The translations under genes were made by a program, and so were the position numbers. Positions 30,824 through 39,725 of a stretch of 50,000 nucleotides of DNA are shown piece after piece. The stretch is from Vreelandella hamiltonii (GTDB lineage: Bacteria > Pseudomonadota > Gammaproteobacteria > Pseudomonadales > Halomonadaceae). The stretch spans positions 42,932-92,931 of the forward strand of contig NZ_BMXN01000014.1 in the NCBI RefSeq assembly GCF_014651775.1, in the 5' to 3' direction. Position 1 is the first letter of the stretch; each line of letters starts with the position of its first letter. Below the pieces are notes generated by a model. The model searched no databases. It saw nothing but the letters and a program-made list of their open reading frames with translations, and had not been told where the DNA came from.

Positions 30824-32317
30824 TCAGGCGTCGAACGCCTGGGCGGGCATCATGGCCTCCACGTACATCACCAGCTCTTCCAGTATCTGCCGCTCATGGT
30901 CACTCAGCGACTGCTGATTGTACCGTTCGATTTCTCGGGCAAACGCTTTCAAGGTAAACCCGGATAACGCCGGATCGTTCATGCGCATCCAGCGAAAAGC
31001 TTCCCACTGCTCACGCTCATCGCCTTCCAGCGTTTCCGGATAGCTACGGGCGCGGAAACGGAACAGCATCTCTTCCAGACGCGGGTCCTGAAAGGCAAAG
31101 CGCTGGCCCACCAGATCCCACGGCTCCATGGCCAGCACGCTTTCCATCTGCTGGCGGTCTGCCGCCGAGAAAAAGCTGCCGGCGTACAGCATCAGGTCAG
31201 GGTCCTGGGGCGATGCGTCATGCTTGGCATCAAACACCTCTCTGACCTTCTGGGCCACCCCGGTGGCAGCGCGCAGGGTTTTCCAGTGCCCTCGGCAGGC
31301 CGCAATATCGACGCCCAGCCGAGCAGCAATCGCCCCGTACTCTCCCTTGTGCTCACCCTCGATATCCTTGAGCACCGTGGCTGGAAAGACCACCGGGCAG
31401 CGGTTGATGTGAATCACCTTGAGGGGAATACGCGCCTCGCCTTCAGAAAGATCCTGCTGGCTGACGAACACCCGCTCACGAATCTGCTCGGCACTCAATG
31501 AGAGCAGGTCGTCCGGTGCCACGCTCAGGTCATAGACGATCACCCCGTTGGGGTTGGTGGGATGCTCGGCCAAGGGCATGACCAGGGCGCTACAGCCACG
31601 ACTGGCCGGGTAGCGGCGCGAGATATGCAGCAGCGGCTTGGCATTCGGCAAATCCAGCTGCTGGGCCACCGCCCGTTTGCCGCGCAGGCCCAGCAAGTAG
31701 TCGAACAGCTTGGGATTACGCGTCTTGAGCAATCTGGCCAGGGCAATGGTGGCACGCACATCGGCCACCGCATCGTGGGCCCCTTCATGGGCAATGCCGT
31801 TGGCCGCCGTCAGATGCTCCAGTTTGAAGCTGGGTGCGCCATCGTCACGTAGCGGCCACTCGATACCCTCCGGGCGCAGCGCGTAAAAAGCCCGTACGAC
31901 GTCGATCAGGTCCCAGCGAGAATTGCCGTTCTGCCACTCACGGGCATAGGGGTCGAGCAGGTTACGATAAAACAGGTGGCGGGAGACTTCATCGTCGAAG
32001 CGCAGGCTGTTGTAACCCGCGACACAGGTGCCCGGCTCGCTCATGGCGCGCTGTACCTGCTGGGCAAACTGGGCTTCCGGCAGCCCTTTGCGACGGGCTT
32101 TCTGAGGCGTGATGCCGGTAATCAGACAGGCTGCCGGATGCGGCAGGTAGTCGTCGGCGGGCTTGCAGTAGAGCTCGATGGGATCGCCGATTTCGTTGAG
32201 CTCGGCGTCGGTGCGCAGTGCCGCAAACTGGGCAGGCCGATCACGGCGTGGGTCAGCACCGAAGGTCTCGTAGTCGTGCCATAGAAAACTGGCCGGGGCG
32301 GCATGGGATGGCGCCAT
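30824..32317 (-). CDS. sbcB: Exodeoxyribonuclease I (SbcB)
   Basis: A 497-residue 3'-5' exonuclease on single-stranded DNA. The DEDDh exonuclease domain starts with FLWHDYETFGADPRRDRPAQ (Asp15, Glu17), continues with CVAGYNSLRFDDEVSRHLFYR and ends with HDAVADVRATIALARLL carrying the catalytic His and Asp. An SH3-like and a helical C-terminal domain follow, the latter with YFRARSYPETL-type sequence (FRFRARSYPETL). It acts in recombination and mismatch repair and interacts with SSB. The length matches E. coli (475 aa). ATG 32317 follows AGGGAGT. It is convergent with the M16 protease with 13 bases between stops. Confidence 0.95.
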   Translation of the reverse strand: MAPSHAAPASFLWHDYETFGADPRRDRPAQFAALRTDAELNEIGDPIELYCKPADDYLPHPAACLITGITPQKARRKGLPEAQFAQQVQRAMSEPGTCVAGYNSLRFDDEVSRHLFYRNLLDPYAREWQNGNSRWDLIDVVRAFYALRPEGIEWPLRDDGAPSFKLEHLTAANGIAHEGAHDAVADVRATIALARLLKTRNPKLFDYLLGLRGKRAVAQQLDLPNAKPLLHISRRYPASRGCSALVMPLAEHPTNPNGVIVYDLSVAPDDLLSLSAEQIRERVFVSQQDLSEGEARIPLKVIHINRCPVVFPATVLKDIEGEHKGEYGAIAARLGVDIAACRGHWKTLRAATGVAQKVREVFDAKHDASPQDPDLMLYAGSFFSAADRQQMESVLAMEPWDLVGQRFAFQDPRLEEMLFRFRARSYPETLEGDEREQWEAFRWMRMNDPALSGFTLKAFAREIERYNQQSLSDHERQILEELVMYVEAMMPAQAFDA

Positions 32318-32344
32318 GAATGCATACTCCCTTGAGCGAAATCC

Positions 32345-32380
32345 CCCACCCACAGGCAACGCCCATGCGGGTCGGGTGGG
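32345..32380 (-). repeat. Inverted repeat between minE and sbcB
   Basis: CCCACCC (32345-32351) and GGGTGGG (32374-32380) are exact complements around a 22-base spacer that itself contains short GC pairs. It lies in the 121-base gap between the minE stop and the sbcB start. No T-tract follows, so the role is unclear. Confidence 0.45.
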
Positions 32381-32438
32381 AACAAAAGCTCAAGACTAGC
32401 ACACCCACGACGCCTATCGCCGCTACATCGCCCAGCCT

Positions 32439-32690
32439 CTAGCTCTTGGGCAACGTCACGTTCAGCTCCAGTACCGAACAGTTGTCTTCACTGTCCAGGG
32501 AGATTTGAATGGCATCGTCATCCACGTGCACATAGCGGCGGATGACTTCCAGCAGTTCGCGCTCAAGCAGCGGCATGTAGTCTGGCTGACCACGCTGGCT
32601 ACGCTGATGCGCCACGATGATTTGCAATCGTTCCTTGGCCACCGAGGCGGATTTCTTGCGCTCACGCTTCAAGAATTCCAGCAGTTTCAT
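32439..32690 (-). CDS. minE: Cell division topological specificity factor MinE
   Basis: An 83-residue protein that stimulates MinD ATPase and drives Min oscillation. The N-terminal membrane/MinD-binding segment is [10 protein letters not shown], then [17 protein letters not shown], the region that contacts MinD, and the C-terminal dimerisation domain follows ([17 protein letters not shown]). The start overlaps the minD stop by 4 bases. Confidence 0.96.
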   Translation of the reverse strand: MKLLEFLKRERKKSASVAKERLQIIVAHQRSQRGQPDYMPLLERELLEVIRRYVHVDDDAIQISLDSEDNCSVLELNVTLPKS

Positions 32691-33505
32691 CGACGACTAC
32701 CCCCAAACATCCGGCTCAGCAATCCCTTGCGCTGAAGCTCATGAAAACGCAGCGGCATCTCTTCACCCAGCAGCCGAGACACAGTGTCGGTGTAGGCTTG
32801 CCCAGCATCACTGGCCGCATCGTGGGTCACCGGCACCCCCTGGTTGGAAGCGCGCAGCACCGCTTCGGATTCCGGAATCAACCCCAACAGGTCGATGGCC
32901 AGAATCTCGCGAATGTCTTCCAGCGTGAGCATGTCGCCCGAGGTCACACGCGACGGGTTGTAGCGGGTGATCAACAGGTGCTCCTTGACCGGCTCCAGCC
33001 CCTGCTCGGCACGCTGGGTTTTCGAGCCCAACAGGCCCAGAATACGATCCGAATCACGTACCGACGACACTTCGGGATTGGTCACCACGATGGCTTCGTC
33101 AGCAAAGTACATGGCCAACTGGGCGCCACGCTCGATACCTGCCGGGGAATCACACAGGATGAAGTCGAAGTCTTCCTTCAACTGCTCCAGGATCTTTTCC
33201 ACGCCTTCCTGAGTCAGCGCATCCTTGTCGCGGGTTTGCGACGCGGGGAGGATAAACAGGTTCTCTACCCGCTTGTCACGAATCAACGCCTGATTCAGAC
33301 CAGCCTCTCCCTGGATCACGTTGACCAGATCGTAGACCACGCGACGCTCGCACCCCATGATCAGGTCCAGGTTACGCAGCCCCACATCGAAATCGATCAC
33401 TACGGTTTTCTTTCCGCGCAGTGCCAGGCCCGTCGAAATCGCCGCAGCGCTGGTAGTTTTACCGACCCCCCCTTTACCAGAGGTCACCACAATAATTTTG
33501 GCCAA
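32687..33505 (-). CDS. minD: Septum site-determining ATPase MinD
   Basis: A 272-residue deviant Walker ATPase. The P-loop is [17 protein letters not shown] with the signature lysine, switch regions include [13 protein letters not shown] and [16 protein letters not shown], and the C-terminal amphipathic helix (about 257-270, [16 protein letters not shown]) targets membrane. MinD-ATP dimers on the membrane recruit MinC to block FtsZ away from midcell and are released by MinE. It lies between minC and minE. Confidence 0.97.
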   Translation of the reverse strand: MAKIIVVTSGKGGVGKTTSAAAISTGLALRGKKTVVIDFDVGLRNLDLIMGCERRVVYDLVNVIQGEAGLNQALIRDKRVENLFILPASQTRDKDALTQEGVEKILEQLKEDFDFILCDSPAGIERGAQLAMYFADEAIVVTNPEVSSVRDSDRILGLLGSKTQRAEQGLEPVKEHLLITRYNPSRVTSGDMLTLEDIREILAIDLLGLIPESEAVLRASNQGVPVTHDAASDAGQAYTDTVSRLLGEEMPLRFHELQRKGLLSRMFGGSRR

Positions 33506-33663
33506 GAGTCACTTCCTTCTTGAAGTCGTTTATGGCGAGCGCCGTGGCGCTATTCACCTAACGGGAACATCAATGTCGTCAAAAGCGGTACTGTAACGGA
33601 TCGCGAGGGCGGCGTCGCTAGGCAGAAAACATCAGCCTCTGCCCGGCGGTTCAGCCACTCGGC

Positions 33664-34410
33664 TCAGTCCAAAGGTTTGATATCCAGCTGTTCCGCGATG
33701 AAATGCACCTCAGCTGCCCGCCCCAGCAGTTGAGAGTCGATATCTTCCAGACGCTTGTAGTTGCCCGCCACAGACAGCAGCTCGGCTTCCAGTTCCCGGC
33801 AGTAGATGCCGGCATCGGTATTGCCATGAATACCTGCCAGGGCACGCCCTCGCAAGGCACCGTAAATATGAATACTGCCTGCCGCCAATACTTCGGCGCC
33901 TGCGTTCACCGCGCCAATCACGATCAGGTCGCCTGCGGCAGAGCTTACCTGCTGCCCGGAGCGCACCGTCCCTCTGTAGAGGCGCGTAACCCCCGGCACT
34001 TGCGTGGGCTGAAGCGCTTCTTCCTCATCTTCCTGGGTTGGTTCAGCCAGCGGCGCGACGCTTTCCAACGCCCTTGCACGCCCCTCTTCTACCGGGGCAA
34101 ACCAGCCCAGCCCCAGCGCCCAGGCAGACTGGCGGATCGGCTCGGCGCCTCCGCGTACGGCCACGGGCAACAGCTTGTGATCGCGACATACGGCACAGAT
34201 ACGCTCCAGCGCCAGGTGCGGCTCATCGAGCTTTTCCACACTCAACACAACCGGTGTATGCTGAAAGAACGCGGGTGATTGCGACAACTTGCCTGCCAAC
34301 TGACGCCGGATGCGCTCCGGATCAGCACTGGTCAACTCCATGACGGTCATCGGCAGCATGCCGCCTTTGAAGGTGAAGGCTATGTCGGCACTGTTGGCGT
34401 TGAGGCTCAT
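33664..34410 (-). CDS. minC: Septum site-determining protein MinC
   Basis: A 248-residue FtsZ inhibitor. The N-terminal domain (about 1-105, IAFTFKGGMLPMTVMEL) contacts FtsZ, a Pro/Glu-rich linker follows (about 120-145), and the C-terminal beta-helix (TRLYRGTVRSGQQVSSAAGD, GAVNAGAEVLAAGSIHIYGA, GRALAGIHGNTDAGIYC) dimerises and binds MinD. ATG 34410 gives MSLNANSADIAF; the upstream frame is leader. It is the first gene of minCDE, 158 bases before minD. Confidence 0.95.
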   Translation of the reverse strand: MSLNANSADIAFTFKGGMLPMTVMELTSADPERIRRQLAGKLSQSPAFFQHTPVVLSVEKLDEPHLALERICAVCRDHKLLPVAVRGGAEPIRQSAWALGLGWFAPVEEGRARALESVAPLAEPTQEDEEEALQPTQVPGVTRLYRGTVRSGQQVSSAAGDLIVIGAVNAGAEVLAAGSIHIYGALRGRALAGIHGNTDAGIYCRELEAELLSVAGNYKRLEDIDSQLLGRAAEVHFIAEQLDIKPLD

Positions 34411-34466
34411 GGCCGAACTCCATGTCTTGTTCAGGTAAAATAAGGGTAGCGCAATCTCGCGCCTTG

Positions 34467-34495
34467 GGTTGTGATTGACTGGAAAACTCACAACC
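34467..34495. repeat. 8-bp inverted repeat in the minC / DUF349 divergent promoter region
   Basis: GGTTGTGA (34467-34474) and TCACAACC (34488-34495) are exact complements separated by 13 bases, in the 181-base gap between divergent genes. The geometry fits a dimeric regulator site, and the spacer opens with TTGACT, a possible rightward -35 box without a good -10. Function is inferred from position alone. Confidence 0.4.
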
Positions 34496-34591
34496 ATAGG
34501 GCAAAGCTAAGCGACAGCGACGATGACTGCAACCGCCTACTCATCGATGGCTGATTTTTTTCATGTTACGCACCTCTTGGCAGGATGATCC

Positions 34592-37405
34592 ATGCACGGA
34601 CTGTTACGACGCCTGTTCGCTCCTCGGTGGCAACACCCCGATCCCGAGGTGCGTCTCAAGGCACTTCACACGCTGGACCCGCAGCATCCTGAGCAGCGCA
34701 CCGCGCTTGTCACGCTCGCCCGGGACGACAACGCCGACGTCGCACTGGCCGCTTTGCTGGCGCTGGATGACCTGAAAGGCTTGATGGCAGGCTACTCCGG
34801 GCAAGCCGCTAATGAGGCGTGGTTCAATGCGCTTTGCCAGCGACTTGCCGGGGCCGAGGGCCGCACCGACCTCGCCACGCGCCAAACCCTGGTGGCCGAG
34901 CTGAGCGACCCACGAGTGTTGAACTCGTTGGCTGGCCAAGGCGACAACCTGAGCCTGCGCCTGGCCGCCCTGGAGCGGATTACCGATGAGCAGGCCCTGG
35001 TGGAGCACGCCTGTCATAACAGCGTGGCGGTCGTTCGCCAGCAGGCAGCCGAGCGCATCACCGGAGAAGACAACCTCAAGCGCTTGTTGAAAGAAGCCCG
35101 GCGCGACCGACAAGTGGTGCGGCTGGCCAAGGAAAAGCTCACCCAGCGTCGCGACGATGCCGAATGGCTGGCCGATCAGTTGGCTCAACGCGAACACCTC
35201 CTGACGCAAATGGAAAAGCACGCTCACGCGCCCTGGGAACCACTCTATGGCGGTCGCTTTCGCCACCTCGAGCGGGAATGGCGTCAGTTGGATCACCCGG
35301 CCACTGCCGAACAGGAGCAACGCTTCCAGCAGGCCGTACTGGGTTGCCGCAAAACGCTGCAAGACCATGAAGCACAGGAGCAGGCACGCCAGCAAAGCCT
35401 GGCAAGAAGAGCCGAAGTAGAGAACACCCGCGATCAGCTGTTGAGCGGGCTCGAAGAAACGCTGGAAGGCCTGACCCACGGCACCGACCTGACGGCTCAG
35501 GATATCGATAGCCTGCGCGCCCAGCGACAGCTGCTGGACCAGCGTTGGCAAGCGCTCTCCGATCAACACGCCCCTCACGAGACTGCCCAGCAGCGCTATT
35601 TCCATGTGCTGCAACAATACGAACACTGCCTGGAGGCCTGGCAGCGCTGGCTGTCGGTACGCAGTGCACTGGAACAAGCGGTGGTCCAGCATGACACCAC
35701 GGCGCTCCGCGCACTGATGACCCAGTGCGACTGGCCTGCCACCTTGACGCCTCCCGCCCTGCTGATCCAGGCGCAAAAACAGCTGGCACATACGCCCAAG
35801 ACCAGCGCCTCACCACCCGCGGGGCCCTCGCTCGAGGCCCTGGCAGCCGACCTGGACAGCTTCGAGCATCTGCTGGAGCGCGGCTCGTTCAAAAGCGCTA
35901 GCCGCCAGCACCAGCGTCTCAAGCCTCTGATAGAAGCGCTGTCCGGCGACGAGGCCCAGCCCCTCAAGCGCCGACTCAAGCAGCTAGGCGCCCGACTGGC
36001 CGAACTGCGGGACTGGCGCGGCTTCGTGGCAGGCCCCAAACGTGAACAGCTGTGCGCCAGCATCGAGGCCCTGGCCGATGACCAGCACATGGCCGAAGCG
36101 GCACTGGACCGCCATCACCGTCAACTGGTCAAGGAGTGGAAAGCGCTGGGAGATGCCGCCGCCAATCGCGAGCAATCCTCACGCTTTCGCCACGCCTCCG
36201 ACCGGATTCACGAGCGCCTAGCCCCTTGGCGCGCTCAGCTCGACGCCGAGCGCGACGCCAATCTGCGTGGCCGTGAAGCGCTCTGCGAACAGCTCGAAAC
36301 CCTGTTGGCCCAGCCGGCCGAGGATGCCGACCCGGACGCGCTACGAGAAATTCGTGACAAGGCACGTCTTCAGTGGCGCCACTACTCCCCCGTGCCACGC
36401 GAGCATGGCGAAGCGATTGGCCGACGATTTGGCGCCATTCGCCATCGCCTCCAGGCCTTGATCGATCAGCGTGCGGAGCAGATTGCCAACCAAAAGCGCG
36501 ATCTGATCGAACAGGTCAATGCTCTGCAAAGCGATGACGCCCAGCCGCTGGAAGCGCGCATTGCGCGCACCAAACAGCTGCAACAGCAGTGGCGAACCCT
36601 GGGACGTGCGCCAAAAGGTGAGGAACAGGCCCTCTGGAAAGCCTTCCGCAGCGCCTGCGACCAGCTGTTTGCACAGCGGGAAGCACGCAAGCAGGCCCAA
36701 GCCACGCGACAACAGCAGTCCCTGGACCAGTTGCAGGAGATCATCGATGAAATGGAAAGCTGGCAGCCCACCCGCGCCAGCGATACCCGCACCCTCGAGG
36801 AGTATCTCTCTCGTATCGAACAGTGGGAACCCCTGCCCAGGCATCGGCGCAGCGAGGGCATGCAGCGCCGTTTGGGTGGCATCGTGCGCGCCAAACGCGA
36901 GCGTCTGAACCGGCTGGCCATGACCGAGGCCGTGCATCAATGGCAAGCGCTGATGCCACTCGTCCATGCACACCTGCAGGCCGACCAGCAAGCGTTGCAA
37001 GGCGGGCCTGCTGCTGACGTCGAGGTGCCCGACGTGCAGGACAGGCCGCTACCCGAGACCTTTGCACACGCTCATCAACAGCGCAATCAGGCGCGACAAG
37101 CACTGCTTGCCGCCGGCACGCCCGCGCAGGATAACGCTCTGGAAGAGCCACTGGCCCGCCTGAGGGTGCATCTTTCGTTGCTGGCGCTGGGAACCGTCAA
37201 TCAACGTGACGAGCCGCTGCGCCTGGCCATTCAGGTCGAGCGGCTCAACAGCGGTATCCATCAAACGCGCAGCCCCGTCGATGAGCTGAATGACGTCTTG
37301 GCCGAACTGCTCGCCCTGGGGCCGTTACCCAGCCCGTTGTGGCAAAAAGAAGCGTCTGAAATCGACCGCATGCTGCAGCGGCTGGCCAGACCGCCTCAGC
37401 CTTGA
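34592..37405 (+). CDS. DUF349 repeat protein with N-terminal HEAT-like repeats
   Basis: A 937-residue, highly charged and mostly helical cytoplasmic protein. The first 190 residues look like HEAT-type repeats (PEVRLKALHTLDPQHPEQ, DDNADVALAALLALDDL, VAVVRQQAAERI). Then at least four or five DUF349 units appear, each with a W/Y..L..P pattern: EWRQLDHPATAEQEQRF, EWKALGDAAANREQSSRF, QWRHYSPVPREHGEAIG, QWRTLGRAPKGEEQALW. No catalytic motif is visible. DUF349 proteins are often long coiled helical proteins of unknown role, and this one would make an extended scaffold. It diverges from minCDE. A terminator follows at 37437-37464. Confidence 0.88.
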   Translation: MHGLLRRLFAPRWQHPDPEVRLKALHTLDPQHPEQRTALVTLARDDNADVALAALLALDDLKGLMAGYSGQAANEAWFNALCQRLAGAEGRTDLATRQTLVAELSDPRVLNSLAGQGDNLSLRLAALERITDEQALVEHACHNSVAVVRQQAAERITGEDNLKRLLKEARRDRQVVRLAKEKLTQRRDDAEWLADQLAQREHLLTQMEKHAHAPWEPLYGGRFRHLEREWRQLDHPATAEQEQRFQQAVLGCRKTLQDHEAQEQARQQSLARRAEVENTRDQLLSGLEETLEGLTHGTDLTAQDIDSLRAQRQLLDQRWQALSDQHAPHETAQQRYFHVLQQYEHCLEAWQRWLSVRSALEQAVVQHDTTALRALMTQCDWPATLTPPALLIQAQKQLAHTPKTSASPPAGPSLEALAADLDSFEHLLERGSFKSASRQHQRLKPLIEALSGDEAQPLKRRLKQLGARLAELRDWRGFVAGPKREQLCASIEALADDQHMAEAALDRHHRQLVKEWKALGDAAANREQSSRFRHASDRIHERLAPWRAQLDAERDANLRGREALCEQLETLLAQPAEDADPDALREIRDKARLQWRHYSPVPREHGEAIGRRFGAIRHRLQALIDQRAEQIANQKRDLIEQVNALQSDDAQPLEARIARTKQLQQQWRTLGRAPKGEEQALWKAFRSACDQLFAQREARKQAQATRQQQSLDQLQEIIDEMESWQPTRASDTRTLEEYLSRIEQWEPLPRHRRSEGMQRRLGGIVRAKRERLNRLAMTEAVHQWQALMPLVHAHLQADQQALQGGPAADVEVPDVQDRPLPETFAHAHQQRNQARQALLAAGTPAQDNALEEPLARLRVHLSLLALGTVNQRDEPLRLAIQVERLNSGIHQTRSPVDELNDVLAELLALGPLPSPLWQKEASEIDRMLQRLARPPQP

Positions 37406-37436
37406 GCTAACCGAACACGTCGTTCGGCACGCATGC

Positions 37437-37464
37437 AAACGGGAGGCGCATGGCCTCCCGTTTT
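37437..37464. terminator. Bidirectional intrinsic terminator between DUF349 gene and phaB
   Basis: AAACGGGAGGC (37437-37447) and GCCTCCCGTTT (37453-37463) form an 11-bp stem around GCATG, followed by T rightward and preceded by A, so it works for both convergent genes. Confidence 0.88.
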
Positions 37465-37504
37465 CCACGTCGCTCTTGTGAAGCGCCGCGCTTGGCAGCA
37501 GGGC

Positions 37505-38251
37505 TTAACCCATGAACTGACCGCCGTTGATGTCGATATTGGCACCGGTAATGAACCCTGACTCCTTGTCCGCCAGGAACGTCACCAGGCGACCAATCTC
37601 TTCAGGTGTGCCGTAGCGCTTCACCGGAATGGTTTCGCGGATCGCCTCGCGCACCGACTCGGGGATCTTCATGATCATATCGGTGGCGATATAGCCCGGC
37701 GACACGGTATTGACCGTAATCCCCTTGGTGGCCGTTTCCTGCGCCAGCGACATGGTCAAACCATGCATACCGGCCTTGGCCGCCGCATAGTTCACCTGGC
37801 CAAACTGGCCTTTACGTCCGTTGATGGAAGAGATGTTGATGATCCGGCCGTAGCCATTCTCCAGCATCATCTCGATCACGCTGCGACACGTGTTGAATAC
37901 CGTATTGAGGTTGGTATCAATGACTTGATACCACTGTTCGTAGGACATCTTTTTCATGGTGCCATCGCGAGTGATACCGGCACAATTGACCAGCACACTG
38001 ATGGGCCCATGCTTTTCGTGGATCTCGCGGGCACCTTCGACACAGGCATTGTGGTCGGACAAATCCACACCGGACAATGCAATATTGTCATAGCCATCGG
38101 CCTGCTGCGCTTCCAGCCACGTCTTGGCCTTGTCAGGGTTGTGATACCCCGCCACTACCAAATAACCCGCATCTGCCAACGCGCGGCAGATTGCCGTTCC
38201 GATTCCACCAGTTCCACCAGTTACCCAGGCGACGGGGGCTTGATTGGCCAT
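37505..38251 (-). CDS. phaB: Acetoacetyl-CoA reductase (PHB biosynthesis)
   Basis: A 248-residue short-chain dehydrogenase that reduces acetoacetyl-CoA to (R)-3-hydroxybutyryl-CoA, the monomer for polyhydroxybutyrate. The nucleotide-binding motif is VTGGTGGIGTAICRAL and the catalytic triad is Ser142 (NISSINGRKGQFGQ), Tyr155 and Lys159 (VNYAAAKAGMHG), with the family FITGANIDINGGQFMG end. No phaA or phaC lies nearby. PHB storage fits a halophile lifestyle. GGGAGGTAGTCA precedes the ATG. FabG-type reductases are the alternative, but GQFGQVNY and the start point to PhaB. Confidence 0.92.
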   Translation of the reverse strand: MANQAPVAWVTGGTGGIGTAICRALADAGYLVVAGYHNPDKAKTWLEAQQADGYDNIALSGVDLSDHNACVEGAREIHEKHGPISVLVNCAGITRDGTMKKMSYEQWYQVIDTNLNTVFNTCRSVIEMMLENGYGRIINISSINGRKGQFGQVNYAAAKAGMHGLTMSLAQETATKGITVNTVSPGYIATDMIMKIPESVREAIRETIPVKRYGTPEEIGRLVTFLADKESGFITGANIDINGGQFMG

Positions 38252-38462
38252 TGACTACCTCCCTGATATGACAAATGGCTTGGACTGTAAGCACTGTTAT
38301 GGCGTCGCAAGCCACTTTGAATAAGCGCCTTCACGCTTTTTTCACTTACAGCACGCCGCGTGAATGTAGAGACGGCCTGCTGACAGCATGCTTTTTATTA
38401 TGCCTATTGAAAGCATAGCTATACTCTGGCCATGTTGCAGCACGATGACCATGACCGCCAGC

Positions 38463-38513
38463 ATAAAAGCGTTTTATCGAAGGGGTTGACTTAGCGATAA
38501 AAATGCGTAGAAT
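38463..38513 (+). promoter_or_regulatory. Promoter of the initiator tRNA gene
   Basis: TTGACT (38486-38491) and TAGAAT (38508-38513) are 16 bases apart, with a start expected near 38520. An AT-rich palindrome ATAAAA-GCG-TTTTAT (38463-38477) lies just upstream, where an UP element or Fis-type site would sit. Confidence 0.75.
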
Positions 38514-38527
38514 ACGCCACACGTTGA

Positions 38528-38604
<77 letters not shown>

Positions 38605-38611
38605 AACATAG

Positions 38612-38645
38612 AAAAAGCCGATTCTTTAGAGGATCGGCTTTTTTG
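38612..38645 (+). terminator. Intrinsic terminator of the tRNA gene
   Basis: AAAGCCGAT (38614-38622) pairs with ATCGGCTTT (38633-38641) around a 10-base loop, followed by a run of T to 38644. Confidence 0.9.
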
Positions 38646-38757
38646 TGCGCATCACTTATGCAGCCAACGTTTTATTTCCAACACATTGCTTGAATCCTCC
38701 GCCTCACGCCTGCATATCCAAGGGTAATCCCTTTTTCACGCGATGCAGAGTTTACCC

Positions 38758-39702
38758 ATGTCGATTATCGATCCACGCACCGGCAACCCTTTGACGGCCG
38801 ACCCCGCGACCAGCCAGAGTGCTGCTGCACAGGGCGAGCGCCCCTCCGTTACTCGCGAAGAGGTCATCATCGAACTGAACGCAGGCAATATTCAGCAGGT
38901 GCTGGAAGCGTCCATGCAGGTACCGGTACTCCTGGATTGCTGGGCTCCCTGGTGCGAGCCGTGCAAAAACCTGATGCCGGTGCTCGAGAAGCTGGCCGTC
39001 GAGTATGCCGGGGCGTTTCTGCTGGCCACGCTGGACGTGGAAGCCAACCCGGAAATTGCCAGCCAGCTTGGCGTGCGTTCGGTGCCAGACGTCAAACTGG
39101 TGAGCCAGGGTGGCCTGGTGGATAGCTTCCAGGGGGCGTTGCCAGAGAAAGAAGTCCGCGAGTGGCTCAATCGCTACTTCCCTGCTCCCGGTGACGCACC
39201 GCTCAGCCCCGAAGAGCAGGCAGAGGAAGCCTTGGGGGCTGGCGACGCCGCTGGCGCACGGGAGATCTACCAAACGCTGATGGGCCAATATCCCGAGCAC
39301 TACGCGTATCAGGTGGGTTTGGCCAAAGCGCTGGTCGCCGAAGGCCGTGGTGAAGAAGCGCGCAGTGTGTTGGACAATCTGCCCCCCGAAGAGCGCGATG
39401 CCGCGCCCGCGCGCGGCGTGCGCGCCAGCATCGAGTTCAGCGAACAGGCGCTACCTGCCGAAGAGATCGCTGCACTGGGCGAGCGCACGGATAGCGAAGC
39501 TCAATACCAGCGGGCGCTGCGCCAGGTGGCCGATGGCCAGTACGACGCAGGCCTGGAAGCCCTGCTGGCGCTGATGAAGCAGGACCGCGCCTATAACGAC
39601 GACGCGGCCCGCAAAACGCTACTGCAGGTGTTCGATGCGCTGGGAGCCGACCACCCGTTGACGGTCACCTACCGCCGCAAGCTGTTTGCCCTGCTTTATT
39701 GA
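38758..39702 (+). CDS. cnoX: CnoX/YbbN thioredoxin-TPR chaperedoxin
   Basis: A 314-residue cytoplasmic protein: an N-terminal extension, a thioredoxin domain (about 35-145) and C-terminal TPR-like helices (about 150-310, ending HPLTVTYRRKLFALLY, matching E. coli CnoX ...YRRQLYALLY). CnoX holds proteins under oxidative stress and passes them to GroEL. The active site is Cys66-Glu-Pro-Cys69 (WAPWCEPCK). E. coli CnoX lacks the first Cys, so this homologue may also be redox-active. ATG 38758 begins MSIIDPRTG; an ATG five codons earlier has no ribosome-binding site. Confidence 0.88.
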   Translation: MSIIDPRTGNPLTADPATSQSAAAQGERPSVTREEVIIELNAGNIQQVLEASMQVPVLLDCWAPWCEPCKNLMPVLEKLAVEYAGAFLLATLDVEANPEIASQLGVRSVPDVKLVSQGGLVDSFQGALPEKEVREWLNRYFPAPGDAPLSPEEQAEEALGAGDAAGAREIYQTLMGQYPEHYAYQVGLAKALVAEGRGEEARSVLDNLPPEERDAAPARGVRASIEFSEQALPAEEIAALGERTDSEAQYQRALRQVADGQYDAGLEALLALMKQDRAYNDDAARKTLLQVFDALGADHPLTVTYRRKLFALLY

Positions 39703-39725
39703 TGCTGCACAGTCGGCACAGCGCA

